Program-made: the position numbers and the translations under genes | The notes under the pieces: generated by a model | Databases searched by the model: none | Seen by the model: the letters and a program-made list of their open reading frames with translations, nothing else | What the model was told of the DNA's origin: nothing | From: Runella limosa DSM 17973 | GTDB lineage: Bacteria; Bacteroidota; Bacteroidia; Cytophagales; Spirosomataceae | Direction: 5' to 3' | DNA length: 64,000 bases | Assembly: GCF_000482465.1 (NCBI RefSeq) | Contig: NZ_AXVJ01000044.1 | Coordinates: forward strand, 87,637-151,636 | Shown here: piece by piece, positions 45,019-53,520 of the stretch | How positions within the stretch are numbered: the stretch's first letter is position 1 | Layout: every line of letters begins with the position of its first letter

Positions 45019-45831
45019 ATGTCTAAATATATCAACCCTTATACCGATTTTGGCTTTAAAAAATTATTCGGGGAAGATGCCAACAAAGATTTATTGATTG
45101 ATTTTTTAAACCAACTACTACCCCCAAAACACCAAATTACAAATTTGAATTTTCGCAATGTAGAGAGTTTTGCCGAACTAATTCATGAACGCAAAGCTAT
45201 TTTTGATATTCATTGCCAAACCCAAAGTGGTGAGAAAATCATTGTGGAAATGCAAAAAGCTAAAGTAAACTTCTTCAAAGACCGCTCACTTTTTTATTCT
45301 ACTTTTCCCATCCGTGAGCAGGCCAAAAGAGGTGAGTGGGATTTTCGCCTAACTCCTATTTACATGATTGCTATTTTGGATTTTCAGTACGATGAACAAG
45401 AAGAAAAACAGAAGTTTCTCAGAAGTGTAAAGCTGAAAGATCAGGATGGCGATGTCTTCTATGACAAATTGAATTTCAAGTTTTTGCAGATGCCACTCTT
45501 TACAAAAGAGGAAAATGAGCTGGAAACTCATTTTGATAAATGGATTTACTTCCTAAAAAAGCTAGAAGGTTTTGATGAAATACCCTCTATTTTGAAAGAA
45601 CCTATCTTTGAAAAAGCTTTCAGAATTGCCGAAATAGCCAACATGACGGCCTCTCAATATGCTGAATATCAAGAAAGTTTGTTAACGTATATTGAAGTAA
45701 AAGAAGTCGTAAAAACCGCAGAATTAGATGGCGTCAAGAAAGTTGCAAAAAAAATGTTATCAATGTCATTTCCACTTGAACAAATTATCGAAGCAACGGG
45801 CTTATCCAAAGAAGAAATCGAAGAGCTTTAA
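45019..45831 (+). CDS. Rpn family / PD-(D/E)XK nuclease family transposase-like protein
   Basis: 270 residues, paralogous to the protein at 29928. It shares YINPYTDFGFKKLFGEDANKD, a nuclease core with KAIFDIHC (Asp) and KIIVEMQ (ExQ), and YSTFPIREQAKRGEWDF. The C-terminus (KMLSMSFPLEQIIEATGLSKEEIEEL) is a short helix-turn-helix-like tail different from that of the paralogue. It is expected to be a cytoplasmic DNA nuclease. It is followed by about 830 bases of palindrome-rich DNA without clear genes, which may mark a region of repeated recombination. Confidence 0.88.
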   Translation: MSKYINPYTDFGFKKLFGEDANKDLLIDFLNQLLPPKHQITNLNFRNVESFAELIHERKAIFDIHCQTQSGEKIIVEMQKAKVNFFKDRSLFYSTFPIREQAKRGEWDFRLTPIYMIAILDFQYDEQEEKQKFLRSVKLKDQDGDVFYDKLNFKFLQMPLFTKEENELETHFDKWIYFLKKLEGFDEIPSILKEPIFEKAFRIAEIANMTASQYAEYQESLLTYIEVKEVVKTAELDGVKKVAKKMLSMSFPLEQIIEATGLSKEEIEEL

Positions 45832-45995
45832 TTGACGACGATTGCACCTCTCGGATGCTTAGGCTTTGTCACCTCGTAGAGGTCTAAAACCGCTTGTTTG
45901 AAAGAATACAAAAGCGGATTTGGTACTTACCGTGGTGCAAACACACTATTTAATACCAAATAGCTACGAATAAGTTTAGGGTATTAGTAGTTTGT

Positions 45996-46125
45996 ATTGC
46001 TTCGGACAAGGCCGCCTGTGCGGAAGCATAACCTTTGTAGAGAGTAGAGAGTCGTCCATCAAGTTCGAATCTTATTGCTTCGGAGAAGCATAACTTGTTG
46101 TATTGTTATGCTTCTCCGAAGCAAT
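45996..46125. repeat. Three copies of a 21-base element, two inverted and one interrupted
   Basis: The 21-mer at 46074-46094 (ATTGCTTCGGAGAAGCATAA plus C) has a perfect inverted copy at 46105-46125 across a 10-base spacer. A third copy at 45996-46032 has the same left 11 and right 10 bases but is split by 16 extra bases (46007-46022). Each intact arm contains its own hairpin GCTTC-GGA-GAAGC. The split copy suggests insertion into, or loss from, the element. Confidence 0.8.
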
Positions 46126-46387
46126 AATTAAAAAAAACTCCTGCTACTACAAATGTTTCGCCTCTACCGAGGCTACTTTGAACCCCTGAAAACTTTTGTT
46201 CAAATTCTTAAATTGCCTGTGGAGATACGAGACTACAGGGGTTTTACAGACCACGGAAGAGAAAACGCTACAAATTAGTTAGGCTTTGGTTTGGAAACCC
46301 ATAAATCCAGAGTCGCTCAGGTTAAACGCATTAAAAACAAAAGAGCCTCGGAGAGGTGAAATCTTAGTAGAAAAAGGCAAATAAACA

Positions 46388-46435
46388 CCCCATCGAGGTG
46401 ACCCACACTTGGTGAAAGATGTCACCCCGATGGGG
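46388..46435. repeat. Imperfect 15-base inverted repeat
   Basis: CCCCATCGAGGTGAC (46388-46402) pairs with GTCACCCCGATGGGG (46421-46435) at 14 of 15 positions around an 18-base loop. It is part of the palindrome-rich island and has no T-run. Confidence 0.6.
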
Positions 46436-46667
46436 CTTTGGGGAAAGTCTAATTTATTGTTACTACTAAGATGTAGCTCCTCTGGAGCAATGAATCGCAG
46501 TTCTTTATTTTAATGAGTTCAACCAACTTTGTTGCATGGACACTTAACAAGGGTAAAATACAATATATTATAAAGTATATACAACAGTAAATGAAGCTAA
46601 ATTATCCAAAATAATCTAGTTTGACTAGAAAAAGCCTCGTTCTTTAGAACTATACCTTGTCAAATTT

Positions 46668-46847
46668 CTATGTTATTCGAACCATGCACCAAAGCCCCAA
46701 ATTATTGTCATCTAAGACCGTACTCTCACGCCAATTAGCAAAGGGAATAAAGCCAATTTCTGAAAAGTAATGATACAAGCAATACTCTGATTTGCCGTCG
46801 CAAGTACCCTCACCCTTGAGAAGGTTTTTTTGCCCGATATGGTTCAT
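46668..46847 (-). CDS. Possible small protein or gene remnant, 59 residues
   Basis: A minus-strand frame from ATG 46847 to TAG 46668 encodes 59 residues with protein-like composition: three Cys, several Trp/Tyr/Phe, and the stretch SEYCLYHYFSEIGFIPFANW. A stop lies directly before the ATG, so it is not the tail of a longer intact frame here. It begins 86 bases after the gamma-glutamylcyclotransferase-like gene on the same strand and could be its third partner or a decayed fragment. No family is recognised. Confidence 0.35.
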   Translation of the reverse strand: MNHIGQKNLLKGEGTCDGKSEYCLYHYFSEIGFIPFANWRESTVLDDNNLGLWCMVRIT

Positions 46848-46933
46848 TTAAACTTATTAATTGGTTGCAAATCGACCTTTTTTTTCTACCAAACAATTTA
46901 TTAAACAAATTCAAAAAATTGAACAAATAAAGA

Positions 46934-47494
46934 CTACCTTGCTGTTTGCTGTTGCTTATCAATAAAAATATATGAACCAGGAATTTGGGGAATCTTACTT
47001 TGAATTGTTGTCTTTTCAAATTCCTCTTGAAAAACTTTTCCAAATTGTGCTACTCCAGTATGTACAATTTCAATGTATCTTTCAAAGATATAGGCATTTT
47101 CAAAATCTACATCTAATAAATAATCTTTTTTACCAGCAAAAGTTAATATTTTACACTTTTCGTTTAAATTAAAATTTTCTATTTCCACTAGTTCTGTAAC
47201 ATTTACACAATTATAGTTTTTTTCTCTAAGTTTAAAATAGTCTAATTCTTCATCGGAAATCTCAAAGATTAAGCCATTTAAATAATCATTTTTTGAATAA
47301 GATATGTTTAAAAATACACCTTTTACCTGATTTTGTAATTGCTCAGAATATACATTATCCCAAAGAAACCAATTACGTTGATATTGATTCAATTTTGCAA
47401 TATAAACGTCCTTGTTTGACAAATCTCGTTTTAGTGTTCTTGAAGCACTTACTAAATTTACCAAAGAACCATAACCAAATATATAGCTTTTCAT
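46934..47494 (-). CDS. Gamma-glutamylcyclotransferase-like (GGCT) protein
   Basis: 186 residues from ATG 47494 (an ATG at 47506 overlapping the upstream gene is possible). The N-terminus YIFGYGSLVN is the glycine-rich substrate loop of the GGCT/BtrG fold, and LREKNY may hold the catalytic Glu. The fold cleaves gamma-glutamyl amines or peptides to 5-oxoproline. The central and C-terminal parts are divergent and AT-rich. It begins 1 base after the stop of the DUF4062 gene, so the two are almost surely one operon. The function in this setting is unknown. Confidence 0.75.
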   Translation of the reverse strand: MKSYIFGYGSLVNLVSASRTLKRDLSNKDVYIAKLNQYQRNWFLWDNVYSEQLQNQVKGVFLNISYSKNDYLNGLIFEISDEELDYFKLREKNYNCVNVTELVEIENFNLNEKCKILTFAGKKDYLLDVDFENAYIFERYIEIVHTGVAQFGKVFQEEFEKTTIQSKIPQIPGSYIFIDKQQQTAR

Positions 47495-47495
47495 A

Positions 47496-48686
47496 TTATG
47501 ACACATTTGAACTTGTTTCTAAATCATTTAATAATTCAAATCTTAGCGCTTCATTTTTCCTCATTCTCTTTACCTTCGCAACAAAAAATCCGCTCGAGAA
47601 TATTTCAAAATCAGCCAATTCAAAATCAACTAACTTCTCTCCTTCACTTTCATTATCATAAATAAATCTATTGTAAAAAAGTTTAGGTGGATTTGGAAAA
47701 AATTTATTAAAATTGGGAATAGAACTAAAGTCTAGCACTAATCTTGCATTTTCTATATTTTTCTCAGCCTTTAGACCCAAATCAAAATCACCAACTTTAA
47801 ATCCATTATAGCAATGATTTAAAGTAACATAAGCATCTGTTGGCCCTGCAATTACAGGTTCTATAAGGTTTGACCTAAAGTCACCATCATCAATATTAAT
47901 GTGAAAAGGTGAAAGTGAGTGTACTTCAATAGCATCTCCATTTGTTCTATCTCTTCCTTTAAAATTAGAAGTAAATTTGTCAAATTTTATAATTCTAATA
48001 GAAATATATTCACTGAATATTTTAATTTTTTTGTTAATTCTTTTAATATGCTTTTCATATAAAACTGATGGATTTTCTTCTATTGATTCTAATTTAAGCA
48101 TCTTGTAATATATCACTTTTTCTTTTATGTCTTTTACTTCATCAAAATCAACAGCTTTCTCTCTCTTTTCATATTCATTTGTAACATCACTAAATCTTAC
48201 CCATCCTAACGAAGATGAGTTTTGTAATGAAATACTTAATGACGTTGTTACCTGATTAACTAAATCCGATTTACTATTCCAAAAATTCACAATCCTTCCA
48301 GTTTTAACTTTTTCAATAAATTTTAATAGCTTTTTCCTTTTAAGAGAATCTGTTTCTAACTTGTCACCAGTTAATTTCAAAACATTTTGATGTATGAATG
48401 CTAAAATCGGTTTTTTCTTTTTCACCGCATAATCAAATTCTGTTTCTGTATAACTTAAACCATCACCGCTAATTGAACCATACTTTCCTGCTATAATTAT
48501 AATATAAATATCACTTTCATCTATAATTGGTAAGATATATTCTAATTGACTTTCCCCTGTCGCTGGGAAAAACTCCATTCCAGCAGGTAAACATTTAAGT
48601 TTTAAGAGGGTTTTCATTATATCCTCCCTCTCGTCCTTGAGGTCATTAAATGTAGAACTAACAAAAACTTGTAATCTTTTTTCCAT
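47496..48686 (-). CDS. DUF4062 domain protein
   Basis: 396 residues. The N-terminal ~110 residues match DUF4062: LQVFVSSTFNDLKDEREDIM, GMEFFPATGESQLEYILPIIDESDIYIIIIAGKYGS, SYTETEFDYAVKKKKPILAFIH. This Rossmann-like domain, related in fold to TIR and nucleoside-processing domains, often forms the N-terminal part of STAND-type and conflict-associated proteins. The remaining ~280 residues are unassigned and mostly beta-rich. There is no signal peptide or membrane segment. Composition is strongly AT-rich compared with the S9 peptidase gene nearby. It is paired with a GGCT-like gene. A defence or signalling role is inference. Confidence 0.8.
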   Translation of the reverse strand: MEKRLQVFVSSTFNDLKDEREDIMKTLLKLKCLPAGMEFFPATGESQLEYILPIIDESDIYIIIIAGKYGSISGDGLSYTETEFDYAVKKKKPILAFIHQNVLKLTGDKLETDSLKRKKLLKFIEKVKTGRIVNFWNSKSDLVNQVTTSLSISLQNSSSLGWVRFSDVTNEYEKREKAVDFDEVKDIKEKVIYYKMLKLESIEENPSVLYEKHIKRINKKIKIFSEYISIRIIKFDKFTSNFKGRDRTNGDAIEVHSLSPFHINIDDGDFRSNLIEPVIAGPTDAYVTLNHCYNGFKVGDFDLGLKAEKNIENARLVLDFSSIPNFNKFFPNPPKLFYNRFIYDNESEGEKLVDFELADFEIFSSGFFVAKVKRMRKNEALRFELLNDLETSSNVS

Positions 48687-48934
48687 GGGTTAAGCCATTA
48701 TTTTACAAAATATAAATAATATTTTCTTATTTCCAACGTGTTATTAAACGAAATGCAACTTCACCATTAACACCTAACAATCAACAACTTACCGCAAAGC
48801 AACAACCACAAAAACCCAATTCCCGCTTCCAAAAGCAAGTTACCGAAAACTTCCACCAACCAAACAAAAAAACAGCAGATTTACAACTAAAAAGCCATAA
48901 ATCTGCCAAAGATTTTATCAAGTGGTAAAAAGGG

Positions 48935-51289
48935 CTATCTCAGCTTTTCTTGGAACAACTTCAAAATACGTTTGTACTCGTCGGTCCAGCTTGAGGCTTC
49001 TACAAAACCGTGGTCTTCCATCGGATAAGCGGCCATTTCCCAGTTGTCTTTTTTCAACTCAATGAGGCGTTGTACCAAGCGATACGAGTCTTGGATGTGT
49101 ACGTTCACATCGACCATCCCATGGCAAATCAACAAATGTCCCTGCAAGCCTGCCGCGTGGTAAATCGGTGAGCTGCGGCGGTACGCTAACGAGTCCGTTT
49201 GGGGTTCGTTGAGGATGTTGGCCGTGTAACCATGATTATAAGCCGCCCAGTCCGTCACGGGGCGCAGAGCCGCTCCCGCCGCAAATACGCCAGGTTTGGT
49301 AAACATCGCCATCAACGTAATAAAGCCCCCGTACGAGCCACCGTAAATCCCAATACGTTTGGGATTGATGCCGTGCTTTTCTACCAAGTACTTTGCCCCG
49401 TCCACGTTGTCGTCAAGGTCTTTCCCGCCCATAAAGCGGTAAATACCCGTACGCACGTCGCGACCGTAGCCTGCCGAAGCGCGGTAGTCCATGTCAAGCA
49501 CCGTGTAGCCCATGTCCACCAACAAGTTGTGGAACATATACTCTCTAAAATACTGACTCCACCATTTGTGGGCGTTTTGCAAGTACCCTGCCCCGTGGAC
49601 AAACACCACAGCCGCCCCGTTTTTCTTTTTAGGAACGTACAAACGCGCATATACGTCCGTGCCGTCGGTGGCTTTTACCGTAATAATTTGGGGCTCGCGC
49701 CACGCGTAGCTGCGAAACTCTTCCGATGTAGAGTTGGTGATTTTGTTCGGCGTCGCATTGGCCTGATTATCTTGCAAATACAGTTCCCAAGGCTGCGTAC
49801 TCGACGAATAACGAATCAAAAGTTTTGATTCATCGGGTGAAAGCGTCGCGTCGTTACTTCCCGTCATTTTAGTCAACGCTGTACGCTCGCCTCCCGCTAC
49901 TGACATTTTATAGAAATGCTGCTCGCCTGGGTGAACCTCGTTTGAAGTAAGGTAAATCGACTTTTTATCGCGAGAGAGTTGTGCTTGCTGCACCTCAAAT
50001 TTCCCCGCAGTTAAGGCTTTGCGAGTGCCATTGGCTACGTTTACGCTGTACAAATGTGAGTAACCAGTATTCGCTTCCGAATGAAACACAATCGTCTCAT
50101 TATCAATCCAATTCAACCAAAAACTTCCTGGGCCACCCACCCACGCTTCATCGCGAACGCGGTCGAGGGTTTTTAATTTAGCCGTTGCAGGGTCTAGTAG
50201 CGCAATCCAGCGGTCTTTGTTGTCTTGCGCACGCACCATCACTACCGCATATTTACCATCTTCTGACCACGACAAGCTCATAAAATTCACTTTACGCGCC
50301 GCAGGCTTTTTCGCTTTGGTGGTATCTTGTTTGTAATCTTTCAAATAATCGGGTTTGTCGTTGATGCCCGTCAGGTCTTTGGTCGATACTTCCAAGACCG
50401 TATCGCGGGCAATGTTATAAACAAACAACTGCGACGTAGGCTGTGCTACCCCTACTTTTGTGCGCGCGGGAATGTCTTCCGTAAAACCTGATTCCGTCAC
50501 GTAGTTGGGCACAATTGTCGGCTTGGTGCCAGTGGCAGCTTTTACCGAACGATACGTCACAAAATCACCTTTGGGCGACAACGTCACGTTATCAACTTGC
50601 GCTTCACCCGTATAAATATCCTTCGGACGCTTGGGCAAATCGGCTTTGGCTATTTTATCGCCTTCTTTTTTCTTATCTGAGCGTTCTTTCAAAATATCAA
50701 ACATCGCCAATTGATCCGCTTTCAACCATTTTTCTTGCTCACCTGCGACGGCTTCGGGGCGTTTGTTTCCTGCTTGAAAATTGGTCAATTGGGTCAACTC
50801 TCCCGTAGCCAACGTCAGCGCAAAAAGATTTAATCCACGACGAAAAACGGCTTTTGTTTCGTCACCACTAAATGTTACACCCGACTCATTTTCAACGGTA
50901 TTGGTCAACTGACGCGTTTGGTTTGTTTTAATATCCAACCAAAACAAATCACCATTTTTGGCATATAATTTTTGGGTAAATGCTCGATTGTACGCTCCTC
51001 CAAATTGGCCTGGCAAAGCGCGGCGCTCTTGGGGCGTCACTTTACGGGTTTGTTTTGAAGCGACTTCATAGACGTACAACGAATCGCTGGTAGCCTTGTC
51101 GGGATTCCAGCTAAAGTAAACTTTACTTCCGTCCTCGCTCCACACTGGATTGGTAGGTGCTACGCCCATCCATTTGGGGTCGCGCATGATTTTTTCAACG
51201 GAAAGGGGGGCGAGTTTTTGGGCAAACAACGAAGATGAACTCACCACAACAGCGCAACAAAGTGACAATGCGCGGAAAATTTGGCTCAT
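48935..51289 (-). CDS. S9 family peptidase (prolyl oligopeptidase / DPP IV-like)
   Basis: 784 residues. A signal peptide (about 1-23) is followed by an eight-bladed-type beta-propeller (about 30-500) and a C-terminal alpha/beta-hydrolase. The triad is visible: nucleophile in GGSYGG (Ser652), acid in HGMVDVNVH (Asp727), and base in MEDHGF (His760). Such enzymes cleave dipeptides or oligopeptides, often after proline, in the periplasm. The gene stands alone on the minus strand, 145 bases or more from the divergent CoA-transferase. Length and motifs are complete. Substrate preference (DPP IV, acylaminoacyl or other) is not clear. Confidence 0.94.
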   Translation of the reverse strand: MSQIFRALSLCCAVVVSSSSLFAQKLAPLSVEKIMRDPKWMGVAPTNPVWSEDGSKVYFSWNPDKATSDSLYVYEVASKQTRKVTPQERRALPGQFGGAYNRAFTQKLYAKNGDLFWLDIKTNQTRQLTNTVENESGVTFSGDETKAVFRRGLNLFALTLATGELTQLTNFQAGNKRPEAVAGEQEKWLKADQLAMFDILKERSDKKKEGDKIAKADLPKRPKDIYTGEAQVDNVTLSPKGDFVTYRSVKAATGTKPTIVPNYVTESGFTEDIPARTKVGVAQPTSQLFVYNIARDTVLEVSTKDLTGINDKPDYLKDYKQDTTKAKKPAARKVNFMSLSWSEDGKYAVVMVRAQDNKDRWIALLDPATAKLKTLDRVRDEAWVGGPGSFWLNWIDNETIVFHSEANTGYSHLYSVNVANGTRKALTAGKFEVQQAQLSRDKKSIYLTSNEVHPGEQHFYKMSVAGGERTALTKMTGSNDATLSPDESKLLIRYSSSTQPWELYLQDNQANATPNKITNSTSEEFRSYAWREPQIITVKATDGTDVYARLYVPKKKNGAAVVFVHGAGYLQNAHKWWSQYFREYMFHNLLVDMGYTVLDMDYRASAGYGRDVRTGIYRFMGGKDLDDNVDGAKYLVEKHGINPKRIGIYGGSYGGFITLMAMFTKPGVFAAGAALRPVTDWAAYNHGYTANILNEPQTDSLAYRRSSPIYHAAGLQGHLLICHGMVDVNVHIQDSYRLVQRLIELKKDNWEMAAYPMEDHGFVEASSWTDEYKRILKLFQEKLR

Positions 51290-51503
51290 AGAGTTATAAG
51301 ATGAAGAGTTAGTGTTTGAATAGGGACGTTAAATTACCAAAACAAACAAAAATTACCCATTCTTTTACAAAATGATGACCTACTTGGGCTTTGCGTAGAT
51401 AAAAAGTAGAAAAACGGCTTTGGAAAGAGTAGTTCTGACCAACATCATTTTTTTAGCAACGATAGGTAATTAGCATTGTTCCAAGAACCAACTCACTCAC
51501 ACC

Positions 51504-52790
51504 TTGCGACCTAAAATTAGTTACGTCTCGCCCCAAGAAGCCCTTTCTTGCATTCAATCTGGCCACCGTGTATTTGTCCACGGAAGCGCCCAAACTCCAA
51601 CGTATTTGCTTCGTCACCTTGCCCAAGAAGCCCCTCGGCTGCACGACGTAGAAATTGTGTCAATTACCGTTTATGGCGATGTGTACGTGGATAAACCCGA
51701 ATTTGAAGGGCATTTTCACATCAATTCGTTGTTTGTTTCGGAAAGTATTCGCAAAGCTGTCAACGAAGGTCGAGCTGATTATGTACCCGTTTTTTTGAGC
51801 GAAATTCCTGAGTTATTCAACCAAAAAATTCTACCCGTCGATGTGGCCATTGTCCACGTTTCGGTACCCGACCAGCACGGGTATTGTTCGTTGGGAGTAT
51901 CGGTTGACATTGCCCGCTCGGCTGTCAACAATGCCCGCTACGTCATTGCCCAAGTCAACCCCAACGTGCCCCGCACCCACGGCGACGGGATGATTCATGC
52001 CAGCCGTTTTCACGCCATGGTCTATTGCGAAGACGCCTTGCACGAAGGTAAATTTGGGGGGGCGGTCTCGGAAGTGGACCAGCAAATTGGCCGATACGTG
52101 GCCGAATTGATCGACGATGGTAGCACGCTCCAAATGGGCATTGGCTCCATTCCCAACGCGGTGCTGCAATGTTTGTACAATCATAAAAACCTCGGAGTAC
52201 ACACCGAAATGTTCAGCGACGGCCTGATTGATTTGTTTGATAAAGACGTCATCAACAATAAGTGTAAGGTCATCAGCCCCAACAAAACCGTCACGGGTTT
52301 TGCCTTGGGTACCAAGCGGTTGTACGATTACGTCAGTGATAACCCTGCGTTTTCATTTTTAGACATTGATTTTGTCAACGACCCGCACATCATCAAACAA
52401 AACCCCAAAGTAGTCGCCATCAACAGCGCCGTGGAAGTGGATGTAACGGGCCAAATTTGTTCCGATTCCATCGGTACTTACCAGTATTCGGGCGTGGGTG
52501 GACAAATGGATTTTATGCGAGGAGCAGCGTTGAGCCAGGGCGGGAAACCGATTATTGCACTGCCATCACGGACTCAAAAAGGCGTATCGCGCATTGTGCC
52601 TTTCCTCAAACAAGGGGCTGGCGTGGTCACGACCCGCGCCCATGCTCACTACATCATTACGGAATACGGCTCGGCCTATTTGTTTGGCAAAAACCTTCGT
52701 CAACGGGCCAAAGCCCTCATCAACATTGCCCACCCCGACGACCGCGAGGAACTCGAAAAAGCCTGTTTTGAGCGTTTTAAGGCATTGTAA
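51504..52790 (+). CDS. Acetyl-CoA hydrolase / 4-hydroxybutyrate CoA-transferase family
   Basis: 428 residues of the Cat1/AbfT-type CoA-transferase family. Conserved segments include RVFVHGSAQTPTYLL, GDGMIHASRFHAMV, and IGSIPNAVLQCL, and the active-site Glu is in HTEMFSDG (Glu235), which forms a covalent CoA thioester. The C-terminal GGQMDFMRGAALSQGGKPI is also conserved. No ATG lies upstream in frame before the stop at 51471, so TTG 51504 is taken as start, giving the usual N-terminus (KISYVSPQEALS). It moves CoA between acetate/propionate and other acyl groups, or hydrolyses acetyl-CoA. A hairpin at 52849 ends the unit. Confidence 0.92.
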   Translation: MRPKISYVSPQEALSCIQSGHRVFVHGSAQTPTYLLRHLAQEAPRLHDVEIVSITVYGDVYVDKPEFEGHFHINSLFVSESIRKAVNEGRADYVPVFLSEIPELFNQKILPVDVAIVHVSVPDQHGYCSLGVSVDIARSAVNNARYVIAQVNPNVPRTHGDGMIHASRFHAMVYCEDALHEGKFGGAVSEVDQQIGRYVAELIDDGSTLQMGIGSIPNAVLQCLYNHKNLGVHTEMFSDGLIDLFDKDVINNKCKVISPNKTVTGFALGTKRLYDYVSDNPAFSFLDIDFVNDPHIIKQNPKVVAINSAVEVDVTGQICSDSIGTYQYSGVGGQMDFMRGAALSQGGKPIIALPSRTQKGVSRIVPFLKQGAGVVTTRAHAHYIITEYGSAYLFGKNLRQRAKALINIAHPDDREELEKACFERFKAL

Positions 52791-52810
52791 ATTAGCGAGT
52801 CAGGAACTGG

Positions 52811-52838
52811 TGAATCGGGTTGCTCACAACACGATTCA
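52811..52838. repeat. CTCA-loop hairpin after the CoA-transferase gene
   Basis: TGAATCGGGTTG (52811-52822) pairs with CAACACGATTCA (52827-52838) at 11 of 12 positions around the loop CTCA. It has the same apex (GTTG-CTCA-CAAC) as the hairpin at 55732 and the same loop as the array at 1504, but different lower stem. Confidence 0.8.
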
Positions 52839-52848
52839 TCCTCACAAC

Positions 52849-52889
52849 AAAATCACCAACTAATTGAAAGCACCTTGGGTGATTTTTTT
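52849..52889 (+). terminator. Rho-independent terminator
   Basis: AAAATCACC (52849-52857) pairs with GGTGATTTT (52878-52886), and the T-run continues to 52889. The loop is 20 bases. It follows the CoA-transferase gene by about 60 bases and directly precedes the Uma2 promoter element. Confidence 0.7.
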
Positions 52890-52890
52890 A

Positions 52891-52898
52891 TAACTTTG
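52891..52898 (+). promoter_or_regulatory. Bacteroidota -7 promoter element
   Basis: TAACTTTG matches TAnnTTTG exactly, 18 bases before ATG 52917 of the Uma2 gene, and so supports that start over an upstream TTG. No clear -33 TTG is at the usual distance. Confidence 0.45.
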
Positions 52899-52916
52899 TC
52901 AAAAACGCCAAATAGT

Positions 52917-53516
52917 ATGGTCTTAATTACAGGAATTTTACGTAAACCACGCTCCAATAAACTTTATACACACGAAGAATACCTCCGTATTGAAGAACGA
53001 GCAAAAAGCAAGAATGAGTTTTATAAAGGCTTAATTATACCTATGGCTGGCGCAACCCTTCTACACAATCAAATTTCCACCAATATTACCACCGCCTTAA
53101 AAATAGCTGTTCGTGGATTAAGGCAGAAATATCTTGTTTTGAATAGCGATCAAAAGATTCGAATCGATTCAGAAGACACGACTGTTTACCCTGATGCTCT
53201 GGTTATTTGTGAAAAGCCTGAGTTTTGGAACGGCCGCGAGGACATCATTGTCAATCCCTTTGTCATCGTGGAAGTCCTATCGAAAAGCACTCAAAACTAC
53301 GACCGAGGCGAAAAATTTATGTTGTACCAGCGACTTCCTTCGCTCAAAGAATACATCGTCGTTGAGCAACATACTCCCCTGGTTGAATCTTGGTATCAAT
53401 TGGAAGAAAACACATGGCAAAAAACGGCAGCGCAGGGTACGGATGGGCTCTTGTCGATTCGTTCGTTAGGGATCACGTTGCATTTGGATGAAGTTTACGA
53501 ACATATTGATTTTTGA
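52917..53516 (+). CDS. Uma2 family endonuclease (DUF820)
   Basis: 199 residues from ATG 52917; the frame also reads from TTG 52875. The PD-(D/E)XK fold of Uma2 is seen as YTHEEYLRIEER, MAGATLLHNQISTNI, DTTVYPDALVIC (catalytic Asp), FVIVEVLSKSTQNYDRGEKF (Glu and basic residues), and YIVVEQ. These nuclease-like proteins are common in Cyanobacteria and Bacteroidota; their biological role is unclear. It is a single gene, convergent with the following T9SS protein gene with only 4 bases between stops. Confidence 0.9.
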   Translation: MVLITGILRKPRSNKLYTHEEYLRIEERAKSKNEFYKGLIIPMAGATLLHNQISTNITTALKIAVRGLRQKYLVLNSDQKIRIDSEDTTVYPDALVICEKPEFWNGREDIIVNPFVIVEVLSKSTQNYDRGEKFMLYQRLPSLKEYIVVEQHTPLVESWYQLEENTWQKTAAQGTDGLLSIRSLGITLHLDEVYEHIDF

Positions 53517-53520
53517 AAAA

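Larger units (their letters stand above)
45832..46667. other. Palindrome-rich intergenic island
   Basis: About 830 bases hold no convincing gene but many small hairpins: ACCTC/GAGGT (45871-45883), the 21-mer set at 45996-46125, GCCTC/GAGGC (46160-46173), CCTC/GAGG (46346-46356), an imperfect 15-base pair at 46388-46435, and GCTCC/GGAGC (46476-46488). Several carry a CCTC or GAGG core with a short loop. The region lies directly behind an Rpn nuclease gene and ahead of the AT-rich DUF4062 cassette. Confidence 0.7.

Noticed and set aside
46060..46075. tRNA-like T-loop sequence GTTCGAATC
   Set aside because: Only a 3-base stem flanks it and no acceptor, D or anticodon arms can be built, so it is not a tRNA.
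46810..47043. 77-residue minus-strand frame overlapping the GGCT-like gene
   Set aside because: It covers the 3' end of a recognised gene in another frame and has low-complexity, basic composition without a family.
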